Part shown: in pieces, positions 41,142 through 52,300 of the stretch
How the letters are laid out: each line of letters starts with the position of its first letter
How positions within the stretch are numbered: the first letter of the stretch is position 1
Program-made: the position numbers and the translations under genes
The notes under the pieces: generated by a model
Told to the model about the DNA's origin: nothing
Databases searched by the model: none
Seen by the model: the letters and a program-made list of their open reading frames with translations, nothing else
Source of the DNA: Craspedostauros australis
Lineage: Eukaryota; Bacillariophyta; Bacillariophyceae; Mastogloiales; Achnanthaceae
Length of the DNA stretch: 64,000 nucleotides
NCBI GenBank assembly: GCA_026770025.1
Contig: JAMXDE010000059.1
Location: forward strand, 310,001 to 374,000
Reading direction: 5' to 3'

Positions 41142-44100
41142 TCATTTGGGGCTCTTCGACAACTTGCTTGATTTCGGTGACTTGGGAGACTTCGTCTTGC
41201 TCTCCTTTGATGACTTGTCCGATTTGTATGATTTCACCCCCTTGGTGCTGCGCATGTAAGATGGTTGGGAGGAAGGGAAGGACGACGGTGTGGATGACGG
41301 CATCTTCGAGTTACCGTTGCAGAATTCCAGTGAACCCATGAAGTACTCAAAGAAACCACCGTAGAGAGGAGGAGGATAATCACCGACAACATCGCTCGCC
41401 GTTCCCGTAAAGATAGTGAATGGGCAATTGTCGCAATCAATCCAGTCTGGAGGGATGGGAATGATGTTGATCGTGAATTGCCTCCCCGTGCTCGTTCGTG
41501 TATCGATCCGGATGGAGATCACGTCGTCGCTTTCGGACACAGCCAAAGGTTGGTCGAATGCAATCACGTCTGTGAATTCACCATCACCTCTGGCCTCGAT
41601 CGTTCCCGATGCAAGTTCTGTCCAATTCCCGGGTGCATCCCACGTACTTGGGCGATAGAAGATTGTGAAAGTTTGGTTCCCCGTCGATGGCAGGACAAGC
41701 CTCATGCCTGTGATGTCGACACTATCCAGAATCTGAATGTCGTGTCGCACTGAAGCGACCGAGTCGGTCAATAATGATCTTGGCAGACCTGCTGTTTTTG
41801 CGTCGCGGCAGGTGTCTGTTGGTGCCTGTGTGGGGCCTGCGGATGGCTGGATTGTTGGCGATGTTGTTGTAGTGGGGGAAGCAGATCCAGTTGGCATCTC
41901 GGTGCTCAAATCCGGACAGAATTCGAGGGTGCCATAAAAGACGGGGAACCCAATGCGGTAATTGGGCGGTCTGTTTCCAACTTCGAGGCTACCTTGTCCG
42001 GTGAATACCTCGAATGGGCAGTCTGGACACTCGAAGAAGTTCTCTGGGATCACAATCGGAAAGTCCGAGGCCAAACTCCTCAACCTGTCGGCCATGTCAA
42101 TGCGGAAGGATACAATGTCATCCTCCGCAGACACCACCACTGGCTGATCAAATATGAGGGAGGGGGACAAGCCAGACGAGTCCTTTTCTCCGTTGTTTCC
42201 TGATGCAATCTGAGTCCAGTTGCCATCGGCATCCCAGGTGCTTGGGCGGAAGAAGATCGTGTATGGCATGTTGGTGAATTCAGCAGCCACGGAGACCTTG
42301 ATGGCGGTGAGTTCGACGCTGTCCAGTATGCGAACATCGAATCTGAATGACTCAGTGCGCTTAGGTAAACGAGGTTCGCTGAAGGATGTGAATTCCCACG
42401 TGCCGCAAATTTCGGTTGGAGCAGACGAGGGGGATCCCACCATGGTTGGAACATTCGATGGAGGCGATGACGATGATGGCGCCATAGAAACGGATGGTGT
42501 CGCGGTTGGCGGTTGACTGAAATCCAGTTTCACGCTCACCGTCGCACACATGGGTGTGGCCGAGTCATCGTCGATGTTGGATACCGAAATGACGATCCCA
42601 TCCAGCAAAGACGACTGGGCGTCAATTCTGTACGATGATTGTGCCATGTTCAGGATGGCCTCCAGGTGAGAGAATCGCGTCTGGGTGGTGCCGTGGTCTT
42701 GTGCCCTTGTCACGAGGACCTGATCCCTGCCCAGCGGAGAATCGGCGTTGAAGCCAATGGCTCTGTTGAAGGCGATGTAGTAGTTCAATTCACTCTCAGG
42801 ATCGTCAATTCGGATGATGACGTCGAAGCTGGTGTCAGCGGGGTCATAATCGACCACTCCGCAGAGCCTTCCCTCGAAGTCGATGTCTTGACCTCCGGTG
42901 AGCAATGTGGTCTGATCGGAGTACCACCCCATCACCCAGCTCTTGGCACCTATGTGTGGTGGAGGAGCAGGCGCATGAGTAATGATATTGAAGGGGTAGG
43001 TTTGCAGCATGAACATGAGGGTGTGAAATGATTTGTCGTGGACGTAAAGAACGAAACGATGGAGAAGGTAACGATTGGTGAGACAGTGTACGTAGAGTGT
43101 CGCATTGTATCACATCGCGTGCGATGAGGTGACAAGACTCCTCCTGGAACGGAATCATCTGGGCCCTTGCTCTCCACAAAGCAACGGCGTCGTAGCACTT
43201 ACCGTTGTACCCCACCTTATCGGTCAGCGTTTCATTAAAAAATGGACTAAAAACTGCTCCGCCCATCGTGCCGCTGCGAAATAATGGTCGATGTTGGGGT
43301 TGGAATTCAATGGCCGGAAAATATCAGAAAACGAGGAAGAGGATCCACGAAGACGGGGGTTAGATGGGCTTCGAACGAGAAAGAGGGTCCCTGCCATGTG
43401 ATGAGGACCAGAACATAGCACACGTGTCCAATGTGCTCTCTCCGAAGTTCGATTGTGTGCGTTCTTGTGTCTGCTCGTCCATCTGTCCACAAAGATTGAT
43501 GCAGAATGTCACAGATCGTCTTCAACCTCTTTCTCTCTGCCGGCACATTGGTTGCGCTTACCTGAAATCTTCGTACTCTAACCCGTACCAATTGGAATGG
43601 CCAAGCCCAAAGTTGTGACCGAGTTCGTGGACGATTATGGAAGGGTTGGTTGCCCAGTGCGTGCCTGGATAGTTTTCGACACCGTTGTACATGCTGATCT
43701 TTTGGTCGAAATAAGCGTACGCTGTGAATCAGTGGTGTGTCGGTTGCATTGGTGCGCGTTGATAATCGGGAGAGTTTGATTCGCACGGAAGAAAGATGGT
43801 ATTGCACGGTGGAGTGAGATGGGTTGGATAGGAGTATGAGCACGGGTGGAGCTCGTCACGATACCAGCGCGTAATGTTGATATGGAAGATACGAGCTGTG
43901 TGGTCCTTCTCGGCACTTACCGGTCCAATCAGCTCCACCTTCATCCGACCCGAACGGGACCATGATCAAGAATAAATCAAAGTCATCATAGATCTTGACC
44001 TCCTGCTTCAGATATTGTGAGATGAGATTATCAAACAATATTGCCTCGAGAGTGGTGGGATCGACGTCAGGGGGGAACTCAATTGTCAAAATCCCATCAT

Positions 44101-45001
44101 CTGTCCCATTCGTCGGCATGGTGGAGAGCCTCAGCTTGTCAAAAGACATGGCCGCGAACTGGTCGGTGAAGTTGGGTTGAGCGCCGAAGATCTCGTCTTT
44201 GATGAGGGATTTGGGAACTGTGTAGTTGGTTTGGAAGACGACCTGGATGAAGAGGAACTTCTTGTCGCCAGAACCAAGGACATCAGGAGTGGTCAGAGAA
44301 CGACCATGTCCATGGCCATCGCTTTGTTCGCTTCGTTGATGATGCTCGATCGTCATGTCATCGATGATCTTCAAGTCCGGCAGCCTCAAGGAGAAGTCGG
44401 TGACATCGATGATGACATCCTCCAGAAACAACGTGGACTTGGAAGAGGGAGTTGGCCATGCCTTGTTGTTGTTGGCCCATTCCGGCGTCAGCCCTTCGAT
44501 GGCCATATGCACAGGCCCATGTGCTTCCTCATCGGAGCCTTGGAGCATGCAAGATAAGTCAGTTGCATCCGTTCCGTCGGCAGCGCCAATGATACGTGCC
44601 GAGACGAGGCATGGCTCCTGTAGGATACTGTGTTCGTCCGAGGCAGCGTCATGCGTCTGAATTGAGTTCGATTCAGTTGTTGGTTGTGTGATGAAGGACG
44701 TGACGTGAAGTGACGTGACGTAATGTGTTGTGATGTATTGCATAATACAAGGTACAGAATCATGGTTGAGTTGAGGATGAGATCATTGAATTGGATGCAC
44801 GTACGCGTATGTCTGTGGATGCGGATGCGGCAAGGCAAGAATGCCAGCAAAGAAGGAGCCCCCACACGTCGAGACAACAGTGACAGTTGCCATCTTGCTC
44901 GTACTCACCAGCCACCTTGACATCGGGGATGCTGCTGCCGTAGCGACAAGCGCCGCAAGCAGCACAGCAGCAAGGATTCGTTGGCAGAAGTGAGAATGCA
45001 T
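41142..45001 (-). CDS. Secreted peptidase M11 (gametolysin-like) 1 (955 aa)
   Basis: Five exons with all phases consistent: 45001-44909, 44656-43921, 43721-43562, 43273-43203, 42949-41142. Exon 1 is a signal peptide. Exon 2 is a propeptide with a His-rich HGHGRS processing-like site and the start of the catalytic domain. Exon 3 has the zinc site HELGHNFGLGH (308-318). Exons 4 and 5 give SGTMGG and the family's AKSW...GWY. Then come two Cys-containing beta modules, each with FRPSTWD or YRPSTWD and a CPFEVFTG- or CPFTIFTG-type end, joined by Ser/Pro/Thr linkers, and a Lys/Ser tail (KSPKSPKSSKLSKSPK). M11 enzymes are zinc metalloproteases; gametolysin dissolves the gamete wall in Chlamydomonas. 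The gene is divergent from HA gene 2. Confidence 0.92.
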
Positions 45002-45603
45002 GGCTTTTCGTCATCAACGAGATGAAGGATTTATGAGATGATTTGGAGTCCGAGGAAGGAAGGAACGAACAGAAACAGGAACTGCTGCCATTCCTTCGCC
45101 AGCCACCACCTTCGTTGGTTTTCGCATGCGGTGAACGCTTCCCTCTTGTGTGGGTGGGATTTTCGGTCGCCTCTTGTCGCAACTGGGGTTGATGCGAGGT
45201 TGGGGATGTGTTCATGATCGGTGGTGGAGCACTCGTATTGGCATGGTGCTGTCTCTGTGGCCGTTCGCTGGAACTCTGTGTGCCAAGGTTTCTCAATTTT
45301 ATACGTGATTTTGTGAGGGAGCCGCCCCAACAGCTCACTTGGAAACGTCCGATCACCACAAATTTTATGGACGAACAGAACAAATTTGTCGTGTCGATGT
45401 CGCTCACGACGATCAATTTATGGACCAATCTTGTGTCACACGTTGTCAACGGAACTCAAATTTGTGAGTGGAACTACCTGAGCGCACTTGAGTGATTGTG
45501 ACATCGGATTTGTGGCATTTTGCGCCCATTGGGTCATCGAAGTGACGATCGGATGACGCCATCCGCGTTTGGGCGCTTCGCAAAAAAGTGTCAAGGAATC
45601 CCG

Positions 45604-45678
45604 GATGAAATTGACTCACTCGACTTGTATTAGTCGTGGAACGAGTCAAGATCGATGATCTTCGTTCCGAATTTCATC
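45604..45678. other. Predicted three-way-junction structure, unit 1/2 boundary
   Basis: Outer stem GATGAAATT (45604-45612) with AATTTCATC (45670-45678). Inside it are two hairpins: CGACT-tgtatt-AGTCG (45621-45636), and GGAACG, a four-base bulge, AAGATC-gat-GATCTT, CGTTCC (45638-45667). An alternative pairing TTGACTC/GAGTCAA (45611-45617 with 45644-45650) competes. Found unchanged at 54465-54539 and 62713-62787. Confidence 0.6.
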
Positions 45679-45766
45679 TTTTTCGGTTCCGCATGTTTGG
45701 AGCCGATGTTCTGTTGGTTGGAATCTGTTTCTTTCCTCTGTGTGCCATCCAGTCGCGCAGCTATGC

Positions 45767-45808
45767 CGCAAAAAAGATAAGTTGCAATCATTTCGGAACG
45801 GAGGAATA
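45767..45808 (+). repeat. 42-bp element upstream of HA2
   Basis: Same sequence as 10466-10507. It ends 26 bp before the start codon, a position that would suit a core promoter or 5' leader. Confidence 0.75.
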
Positions 45809-45834
45809 ATATATTGTCATAGAATACACAGACG

Positions 45835-46929
45835 ATGGCAGGCGGACGACCATCCTCTGTTTGGCAGAGCAACTTCGATCGCCTGAAGGCGTTCGTCAAA
45901 TCGCATGGCCACTGCGACGTTCCCTACGCGGGCGAGACGCGCATGCTGGCCAAGTGGGCGGCAGGCCAGCGCAGAAGGAAGACGTTGTCGGACGATCAGA
46001 AGGAGCAGCTGCGATCCATCGGCTACGACCTTTCCGGCAAGGATCCCAACGCCGATGACAAGTGGGATGCCATCTTCCATCGATTGCGGCGGTTCCATGA
46101 TGGCGAAGGACATTGCGTGGTGCCGCTGGATTACGATCTGGACCCCAGCCTGGGCATCTGGGTGTCGAATCAGCGCAAGCTGAACCGAAAGAACAAGCTC
46201 AGCGATCGGCGCAAGGCCAAGCTCAACAGCATCAACTTCGTTTGGGCGGTCAAGGCGAGCGCCATTCGCAAGAAGCCGCTGGACATGAGCACGCATGACA
46301 GGAAATGGCACAGGATGTACCAGCAGCTGAAGGACTACAAGGCGCAGCACGGTACATGCAACGTGCGCTTCAACGACAAGAAGCACAAATCGTTGGCGCT
46401 GTGGGTCACGACGCAGCGACGCAAGAAGACTTGGTTTCACACGCAGCCAATCATTCGGGATGATCGCAAGAAGCTCCTGAATGAGATTGGGTTCGATTGG
46501 GGCAACGGCGTTCCAACATCATCTTCTCCTCGGCAGAGGAGGCTGCACGATGAAGGCGCTGGCGAGGACGCTGATGGTGGGAACAATGAATCGGTCGATG
46601 CCGTCGCTGGCGGTGCGAGCAACATGAGCACAAATGCCGCCACAGCTGTAGATGCAGATGTTGTCAACGACAGCGTGGAGGCGGGGGACCACCCGCGCAA
46701 ACGCTCCGCGCAGGATGACGGCGCGAACAGGCGGCCGAGCATGAAAAGGTCGAAAAAGAAGAAGGAGCGCAAGAGACCAGCGACGTCGCCATCGAAGTCG
46801 GCAGCCAAGGCAGCTCGTTCAGGCACGGTCACGCGCGCAGGCATTTATGCTGGCACTCCATTCGAACAAGGCATCACGTTAGCCATCCCGACCGAGATGG
46901 AGACAAGCATCGAAGAGGGGGATATATGA
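45835..46929 (+). CDS. HA-repeat protein 2 (364 aa)
   Basis: Same length and three HA repeats as protein 1, with scattered changes (for example RPSSVWQSN for LPSSVWQTN and a DAIFHRL variant). The tail ends EEGDI. It is preceded by the 42-bp element, which HA1 lacks. Probably a nuclear DNA- or RNA-binding protein, as for HA1. Confidence 0.88.
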   Translation: MAGGRPSSVWQSNFDRLKAFVKSHGHCDVPYAGETRMLAKWAAGQRRRKTLSDDQKEQLRSIGYDLSGKDPNADDKWDAIFHRLRRFHDGEGHCVVPLDYDLDPSLGIWVSNQRKLNRKNKLSDRRKAKLNSINFVWAVKASAIRKKPLDMSTHDRKWHRMYQQLKDYKAQHGTCNVRFNDKKHKSLALWVTTQRRKKTWFHTQPIIRDDRKKLLNEIGFDWGNGVPTSSSPRQRRLHDEGAGEDADGGNNESVDAVAGGASNMSTNAATAVDADVVNDSVEAGDHPRKRSAQDDGANRRPSMKRSKKKKERKRPATSPSKSAAKAARSGTVTRAGIYAGTPFEQGITLAIPTEMETSIEEGDI

Positions 46930-47215
46930 GGCTGCAGCCTGCTGAGGCGACACCTGAATGACAGAGGAATATCATCAGGGAGAGCGCACGTGGCGGGGTT
47001 CGAGCATTCAATTCACAGCAGGTTGAGAATACCATTGAGAATAGCATTGAGAATAGCATTGAGAGAGAGAGAGAGAGAGCGAGCAGTCCGCGAGCGTGCT
47101 GGTACAATTATGCTTCCAGTTACAATCGCAACCAGGTCTACAACAGGATAAACACAACAACTACGCAGGCACGTCGTTTGGAGACAACTTTCGCATGCTG
47201 CCTTCCACAACCACC

Positions 47216-48060
47216 ATGGCGAGGAACGAAAACGAGAATGCTGGGAGCATCGGCAACGCCAACGCCAACGCCAACAGCAGTGCCAGCAACGACCGCAGCA
47301 TGCGAACGACCACAGGTTTTGGAATCCTTCCCTCCTCTTTGCTATCAAGTTCAGCCGCAACAGATCACAGCACATCATCACAAAGGGCGTCGACCAGTCT
47401 AATCACGAGCATGACAACGGGCACAAGTGACAGCATTGCGGATGAAGGCTATCTGGAGGCCGCCATCCTCTCCGTCTACGATCTTACAACGAGTCGTCAG
47501 CCCATTGCGGTGACCATGAACATTGGCAACGTGACTGTTTCCACAGGGCCTCTGGTTGCCAAGCACAAAGAACGCAACTCCTCGCGGTTCAGCCCTGGCA
47601 ATTCATCCGCGCCAGCATCGGCAGCTGTATCGTCCAACATGCGCACTTCATCAACGGATAGCGAGAACAACGTCAACACGAAAACCCCTTTCCGCAGTGT
47701 TACAGATCGACCGCGATGATCTGCATGATCTATGATGACCCAGATCTCAATCTGGAAACGAAGCTCTCGCTCAACGATTTGCGCATTCACTAAACATCCT
47801 GGCAGATTCTCAATTTCATCCAATCGCCATCACCACCTGAAGCAGCAGTAGCAGCAACAACAGCAACAACTCGAAGGATGCCGAATGCTGCAGGCAAATC
47901 TGCAACTACTCCTACGGCGACAGCATTGGCCACGGCACGATATTCCGCTCCATCGGTTGGCGATGACGTCGGCGACAATCCATCACCGATCATACGAGTC
48001 AAGCTTCATCTGGATGCCCCGTACCGACCCGAAATCGCAGCGTTCATCGCCATCGCATAA
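47216..48060 (+). other. Membrane-protein locus, 5' part, unit 2 (more broken)
   Basis: Starts at the conserved ACCACCATGG with one NANSSA unit. The same frame change at C-CCT-TTC (47686-47692) is present. In the -1 frame, a TAA follows LSLNDLRIH and a TAG occurs in a CAG-rich tract; unit 1 has neither. The TAA before the membrane ORF is shared. This looks like a decayed copy unless an intron spans these stops. Confidence 0.4.
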
Positions 48061-48141
48061 TGGTGGTTCCATCTCATCGATCCATCCGATGATTGGATAC
48101 GGGACGCTGCATCCAAGATACGCCTACCGACATCCTCCAAC

Positions 48142-48699
48142 ATGCTTCTCCTGCCATTGGTTCCGCTCATCACGGTCATCGTGGTGGCGTCGCCCATCAT
48201 GATGGACACGCTCCTCGTTTTCATGCCCGTCACGTTGTCGTTCATCCTCATCGCGATCACCTCAATCGTCGCGTCCGGCCTCGCGATGTATTCCAGCACA
48301 CGGCATGGACGCGAACGTATTGGCGGCACGGTGTTCACACCCTTCGCCGATTCGTTGCTGTTGTCATCCAAGGCAGCGCAGCAACTGATCTATCAAACTG
48401 GACCGCGCCCAACACCCGTCAGCCTCGTGCGGCACGTTCTGTCGACCGATCCCAACTCCCTCTGGGTGTCGTTGGCGATAGGCTTCGTGGATTCATCGTC
48501 GTACCTGTTGCCGGTCGTCGGCAAACTGTGCGATGTGATATGCACGCCGATCCAATTCATACCGGTGATAGCCATGTACGACTCCGTCCACTCCAGCTTG
48601 AAGTACGTGAGCCTCGTGGAGGAGCTGATGCCGTTCACAGATATCGTGTCAGCGGTGACAATTGGATGGACCAGGGAGCACTACGGTGTTCATTCGTAG
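48142..48699 (+). CDS. Multi-pass membrane ORF, unit 2 (185 aa)
   Basis: Same length as in units 1 and 3, with about fifteen substitutions from unit 1 that keep the hydrophobic pattern. Its intact state beside broken upstream sequence suggests it may be translated on its own. Family unknown. Confidence 0.5.
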   Translation: MLLLPLVPLITVIVVASPIMMDTLLVFMPVTLSFILIAITSIVASGLAMYSSTRHGRERIGGTVFTPFADSLLLSSKAAQQLIYQTGPRPTPVSLVRHVLSTDPNSLWVSLAIGFVDSSSYLLPVVGKLCDVICTPIQFIPVIAMYDSVHSSLKYVSLVEELMPFTDIVSAVTIGWTREHYGVHS

Positions 48700-49327
48700 G
48701 CCACCAACGGGTTGAGGATGGAGGAAATGAGGCAAGCCGCGAGACCTGGCCATGGCCACCGGCCGTTTGCGTTGCGACTCCATGAGGCATTCGCAGATTT
48801 GCCGATGCCTACCATACTCGGACACGCAGATGCTGTGGAACTGAGAAGCGATATCCTCTCTCTCTCTCTCTCTCTCTCTCCAGAGACTTCCAACGCTTCC
48901 AGTTTCACACTTTTCTCCTGGTCCATAATACTATTGTATTATATGAATGCTGCTGGGTATGAGAATGGATTTCATGCAGTCCTCGTACCCGGAGCGTATC
49001 ACCACGGAATAAACATGAATCCGATCAAAATGGCGGCAAGCACACCTGCCATACGTACAAGAAATATTCCGCGAGCGGTCTGCATACGATAATACGAGCT
49101 ATGCGGACGGAGGAGATTGGTAATGTACGTATGTATGTGCTTCTGTGAAGACGTTATAACATGTATCATATCATGGAGTAGATCGTTCATTCTTCAATCC
49201 TTGGGCTTCGATGGCATCCCTCATCCCATGGTCAAGGATTGTGACACAGCCTGGTGAGAGACCACCATCTGCCTTCATTGCTGCAACAGGAGCTGGATGC
49301 ACGAGTATCCATACTCATTGAGTTGTG
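48700..49327. other. Convergent intergenic region, unit 2
   Basis: Counterpart of 40534-41141, with a longer (CT)n tract (about 48856-48881). No gene seen. Confidence 0.5.
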
Positions 49328-52300
49328 TCATTTGGGGCTCTTCGACAACTTGCTTGATTTGGGTGACTTGGATGACTTCGTCTTGCTCTCCTTTGATGAC
49401 TTTTTCGATTTGTATGATTTCGCCCCCTTCGTGCTGCGCATGTAAGATGGTTGGGAGGAAGGGAAGGACGACAGCGTGGACGACAGCGTGGACGACAGCA
49501 TGGACGACGGCGCGGATGACGGTGTGAATGACGGCGCGGACGACAGCGTGGATGACGGCGTGGACGACGGCGTGGATGGCGGCATCTTCGAGTTACCGTT
49601 GCAGAATTCCAGTGAACCCATGAAGTACACAAAGAGACCATCGCAGAGAGGAGGAGGATAATCACCGACAACCTCACTCGCCGTTCCCGTAAAGATAGTG
49701 AATGGGCAATTGCCGCAATCAATCCAGTCTGGAGGGATGGGAATGATGTCTTCTGTGAATTGGCTCCCCGTGCTCGTTCGTGTATCGATGCGGATGGAGA
49801 TCACATCGTCGCTTTCGGATACAGCCAAAGGTTGATCGAATGCAACCACGTCTGTGAATTCACCATCACCTCTGGCCTCGATCGTTCCCGATGCAAGTTC
49901 TGTCCAACTCCCGGGTGTATCCCACGTACTTGGGCGATAGAAGATTGTGAAAGTTTGGTTCCCCGTCGATGGCAGGACAAGCCTCATGCCTGTGATGTCG
50001 ACACTATCCAGAATCTGAATGTCGTGTCTCACTGAAGCGACCGTGTCAGGGAAGAATGGTCTTGGGAGACCTGCTGTTTTTGCGTCGCGGCAGGTGTCTG
50101 TTGGTGCCTGTGTGGGGCCTGCGGATGGCTGGATTGTTGGCGATGTTGTCGTAGTGGGGGAAGCAGATCCAGTTGGCGGCATCTTCGAGTTACCGTTGCA
50201 GAATTCCAGTGAACCCCTGAAGTACTCAAAGAGACCATCGCAGAGAGGAGGAGGATAATCACCGACAACATCGCTCGCCATTCCCGTAAAGATAGTGAAT
50301 GGGCAATTGCCGCAATCAAGCCAGTCTGGAGGGATGGGAATGATGTTGTCCGACCAGTCATGCCCTGAGCTCGTTCGTGTATCGATCCGGATGGAGATCA
50401 CGCCGTCGCTTTCGGACACAGCCAAAGGTTGATCGAATGCAATCACATCTGTGAATTCACCATCACCTCTGGCCTCGATCGTTCCCGATGCAAGTTCTGC
50501 CCAACTCCCGGGTGCATCCCAAGTACTTGGGCGGTAGAAGATTGTGAAAGTTTGGTTCCCCGTCGATGGCAGGACAAGCCTCATGCCTGTGATGTCGACA
50601 CTATCCAGAATCTGAATGTCGTGTCGCACTGAAGCGACCGTGTCAGCGAAGAATGATCTTGGGAGACCTGCTGTTTTTGCGTCGCGGCAGGTGTCTGTTG
50701 GTGCCTGTGTGGGGCCTGCGGATGTCTGGATTGTTGGCGATGCTGTCGTAGTGGGGGAAGCAGATCCGGTTGGCATCTCGGTGCTCAGATCCGGGCAGAA
50801 TTTGAGGACGCCGTAAAAGACAGGGAACCCATCGCGGAAATTGGGCGGTCTGTTTCCAACTTCGAGGCTACCTTGTCCGGTGAATACCTCGAATGGGCAG
50901 TCTGGGCACTCGAAGAATCTCTCCGGGATCACAATCGGAAATGATGAGGCCAAACTCCTCAATCTGTCGGCCATGTCAATGCGGAAGGATACAATGTCAT
51001 CCTCCGCAGACACCACCACAGGCTGGTCAAATACGAGGGAGGGGGACAAGCCAGACGAGTCCGTTTCTCCGTTGTTTCCTGATGCAATCTGAGTCCAGTC
51101 GCCATCGGCATCCCAGGTGCTTGGGCGGAAGAAGATCGTGTATGGCATGTTGGTGAGTTCAGGAGCCACGACGACCTTGATGGCGGTGAATTCGATGCGG
51201 TCCAGTATGCGAACATCGAATCTGAATGACTCAATGCGCTCAACTGAGCGAGATTCGCTGGGCGTTGCGGAATCCCACGCTTCGCAAGTTTCGGTTGGAA
51301 CATTCGATGGGGGTGATGACATTGATGGTGCCATAGAAACGGATGGTGCCACACTTGGTGGTTGGCTGAAATCCAGTTTCACGCTCACCGTCGCACACAT
51401 GGGTGTGGCCGACTCATCATCGATGTTGGATACCGAAATGACGATCCCATCCAGCAAAGACGACCGGGCATCAATTCTGTACGATGGTTCTGTCATGTCC
51501 AGGATGGCCTCCAGGTGAGAGAATCGCGTCTGGGTGGTGCCGTGGTCTTGTGCCCTTGTCACGAGGACCTGATCCCTGCCCAGCGGAGAATCGGCGTTGA
51601 AGCCTATGGCTCTGTTGAAGGCGATGTAGTAGTTCAATTCACTCTCAGGATCGTCAATTCGGATGATGACGTCGAAGCTGGTGTCAGCGGGGTCATAATC
51701 GACCACTCCGCAGAGCCTTCCCTCGAAGTCGATGTCTTGACCTCCGGTGAGCAATGTGGTCTGATCGGAGTACCACCCCATCAGCCAGCTCTTGGCACCT
51801 ATGTGTGGTGGAGCAGGCGCATGAGTAATGATATTGAAGGGGTAGGTTTGCAGCATGAGCAAGAGAGTGTGAAATGATTTGTCGTGGACGTAAAGAACGA
51901 AACGATGGAGAAGGTAACGATTGGTGAGGCAGTGTACGTAGAGCGTCGCATCGCATCGCGTGTGATGAGGTGACAAGACTCCTCCTGGACCGGAATCATC
52001 TGGGCCCTTGCTCTCCACAAGGCGGCACCGTAGCACTTACCGTTGTATCCCACCTTATCAATCAGCGTTTCATCACCAATTTGATTGTATATTGCTCCGC
52101 CCATCGCGCCGCTGCGGCATGATAGTCGATGTTGGGGTCGGAATCCATTGGCCGGAAAATGTCAACAATGAGGAAGAGGATCCACGAAGACTGGGGTTAG
52201 ATGGGCTTCGAACGATAAACAGGTTTCCTGTCATGTGATGAGGACCAGAACATGGCAGACGTGTCCAATGTGCTCTCTCCGAAGTTCGATTGTGTGCGTT

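Larger units (their letters stand above)
37628..45823 (+). repeat. Tandem unit 1 (8.2 kb)
   Basis: First of the head-to-tail units. Homology to later units begins sharply at ATACACAGACG, 11 bp before the HA start codon. Content: HA protein (+), disrupted membrane-protein locus (+), M11 protease (-), divergent promoter region. Confidence 0.93.
45002..45834. promoter_or_regulatory. Divergent promoter region, M11-1 / HA2
   Basis: 833 bp with almost identical copies in units 2 and 3. It contains a strongly foldable stretch (45518-45678) and the 42-bp element at 45767-45808, which ends 26 bp before the HA2 ATG. No ORF is convincing. It should hold start sites for the protease (-) and HA gene (+), which may be co-regulated (inference). 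Confidence 0.65.

Noticed and set aside
45604..45678. tRNA gene (75-nt multi-arm fold)
   Set aside because: Outer stem is 9 bp with only two internal arms, and there is no T-loop GTTCGA or acceptor-end pattern.
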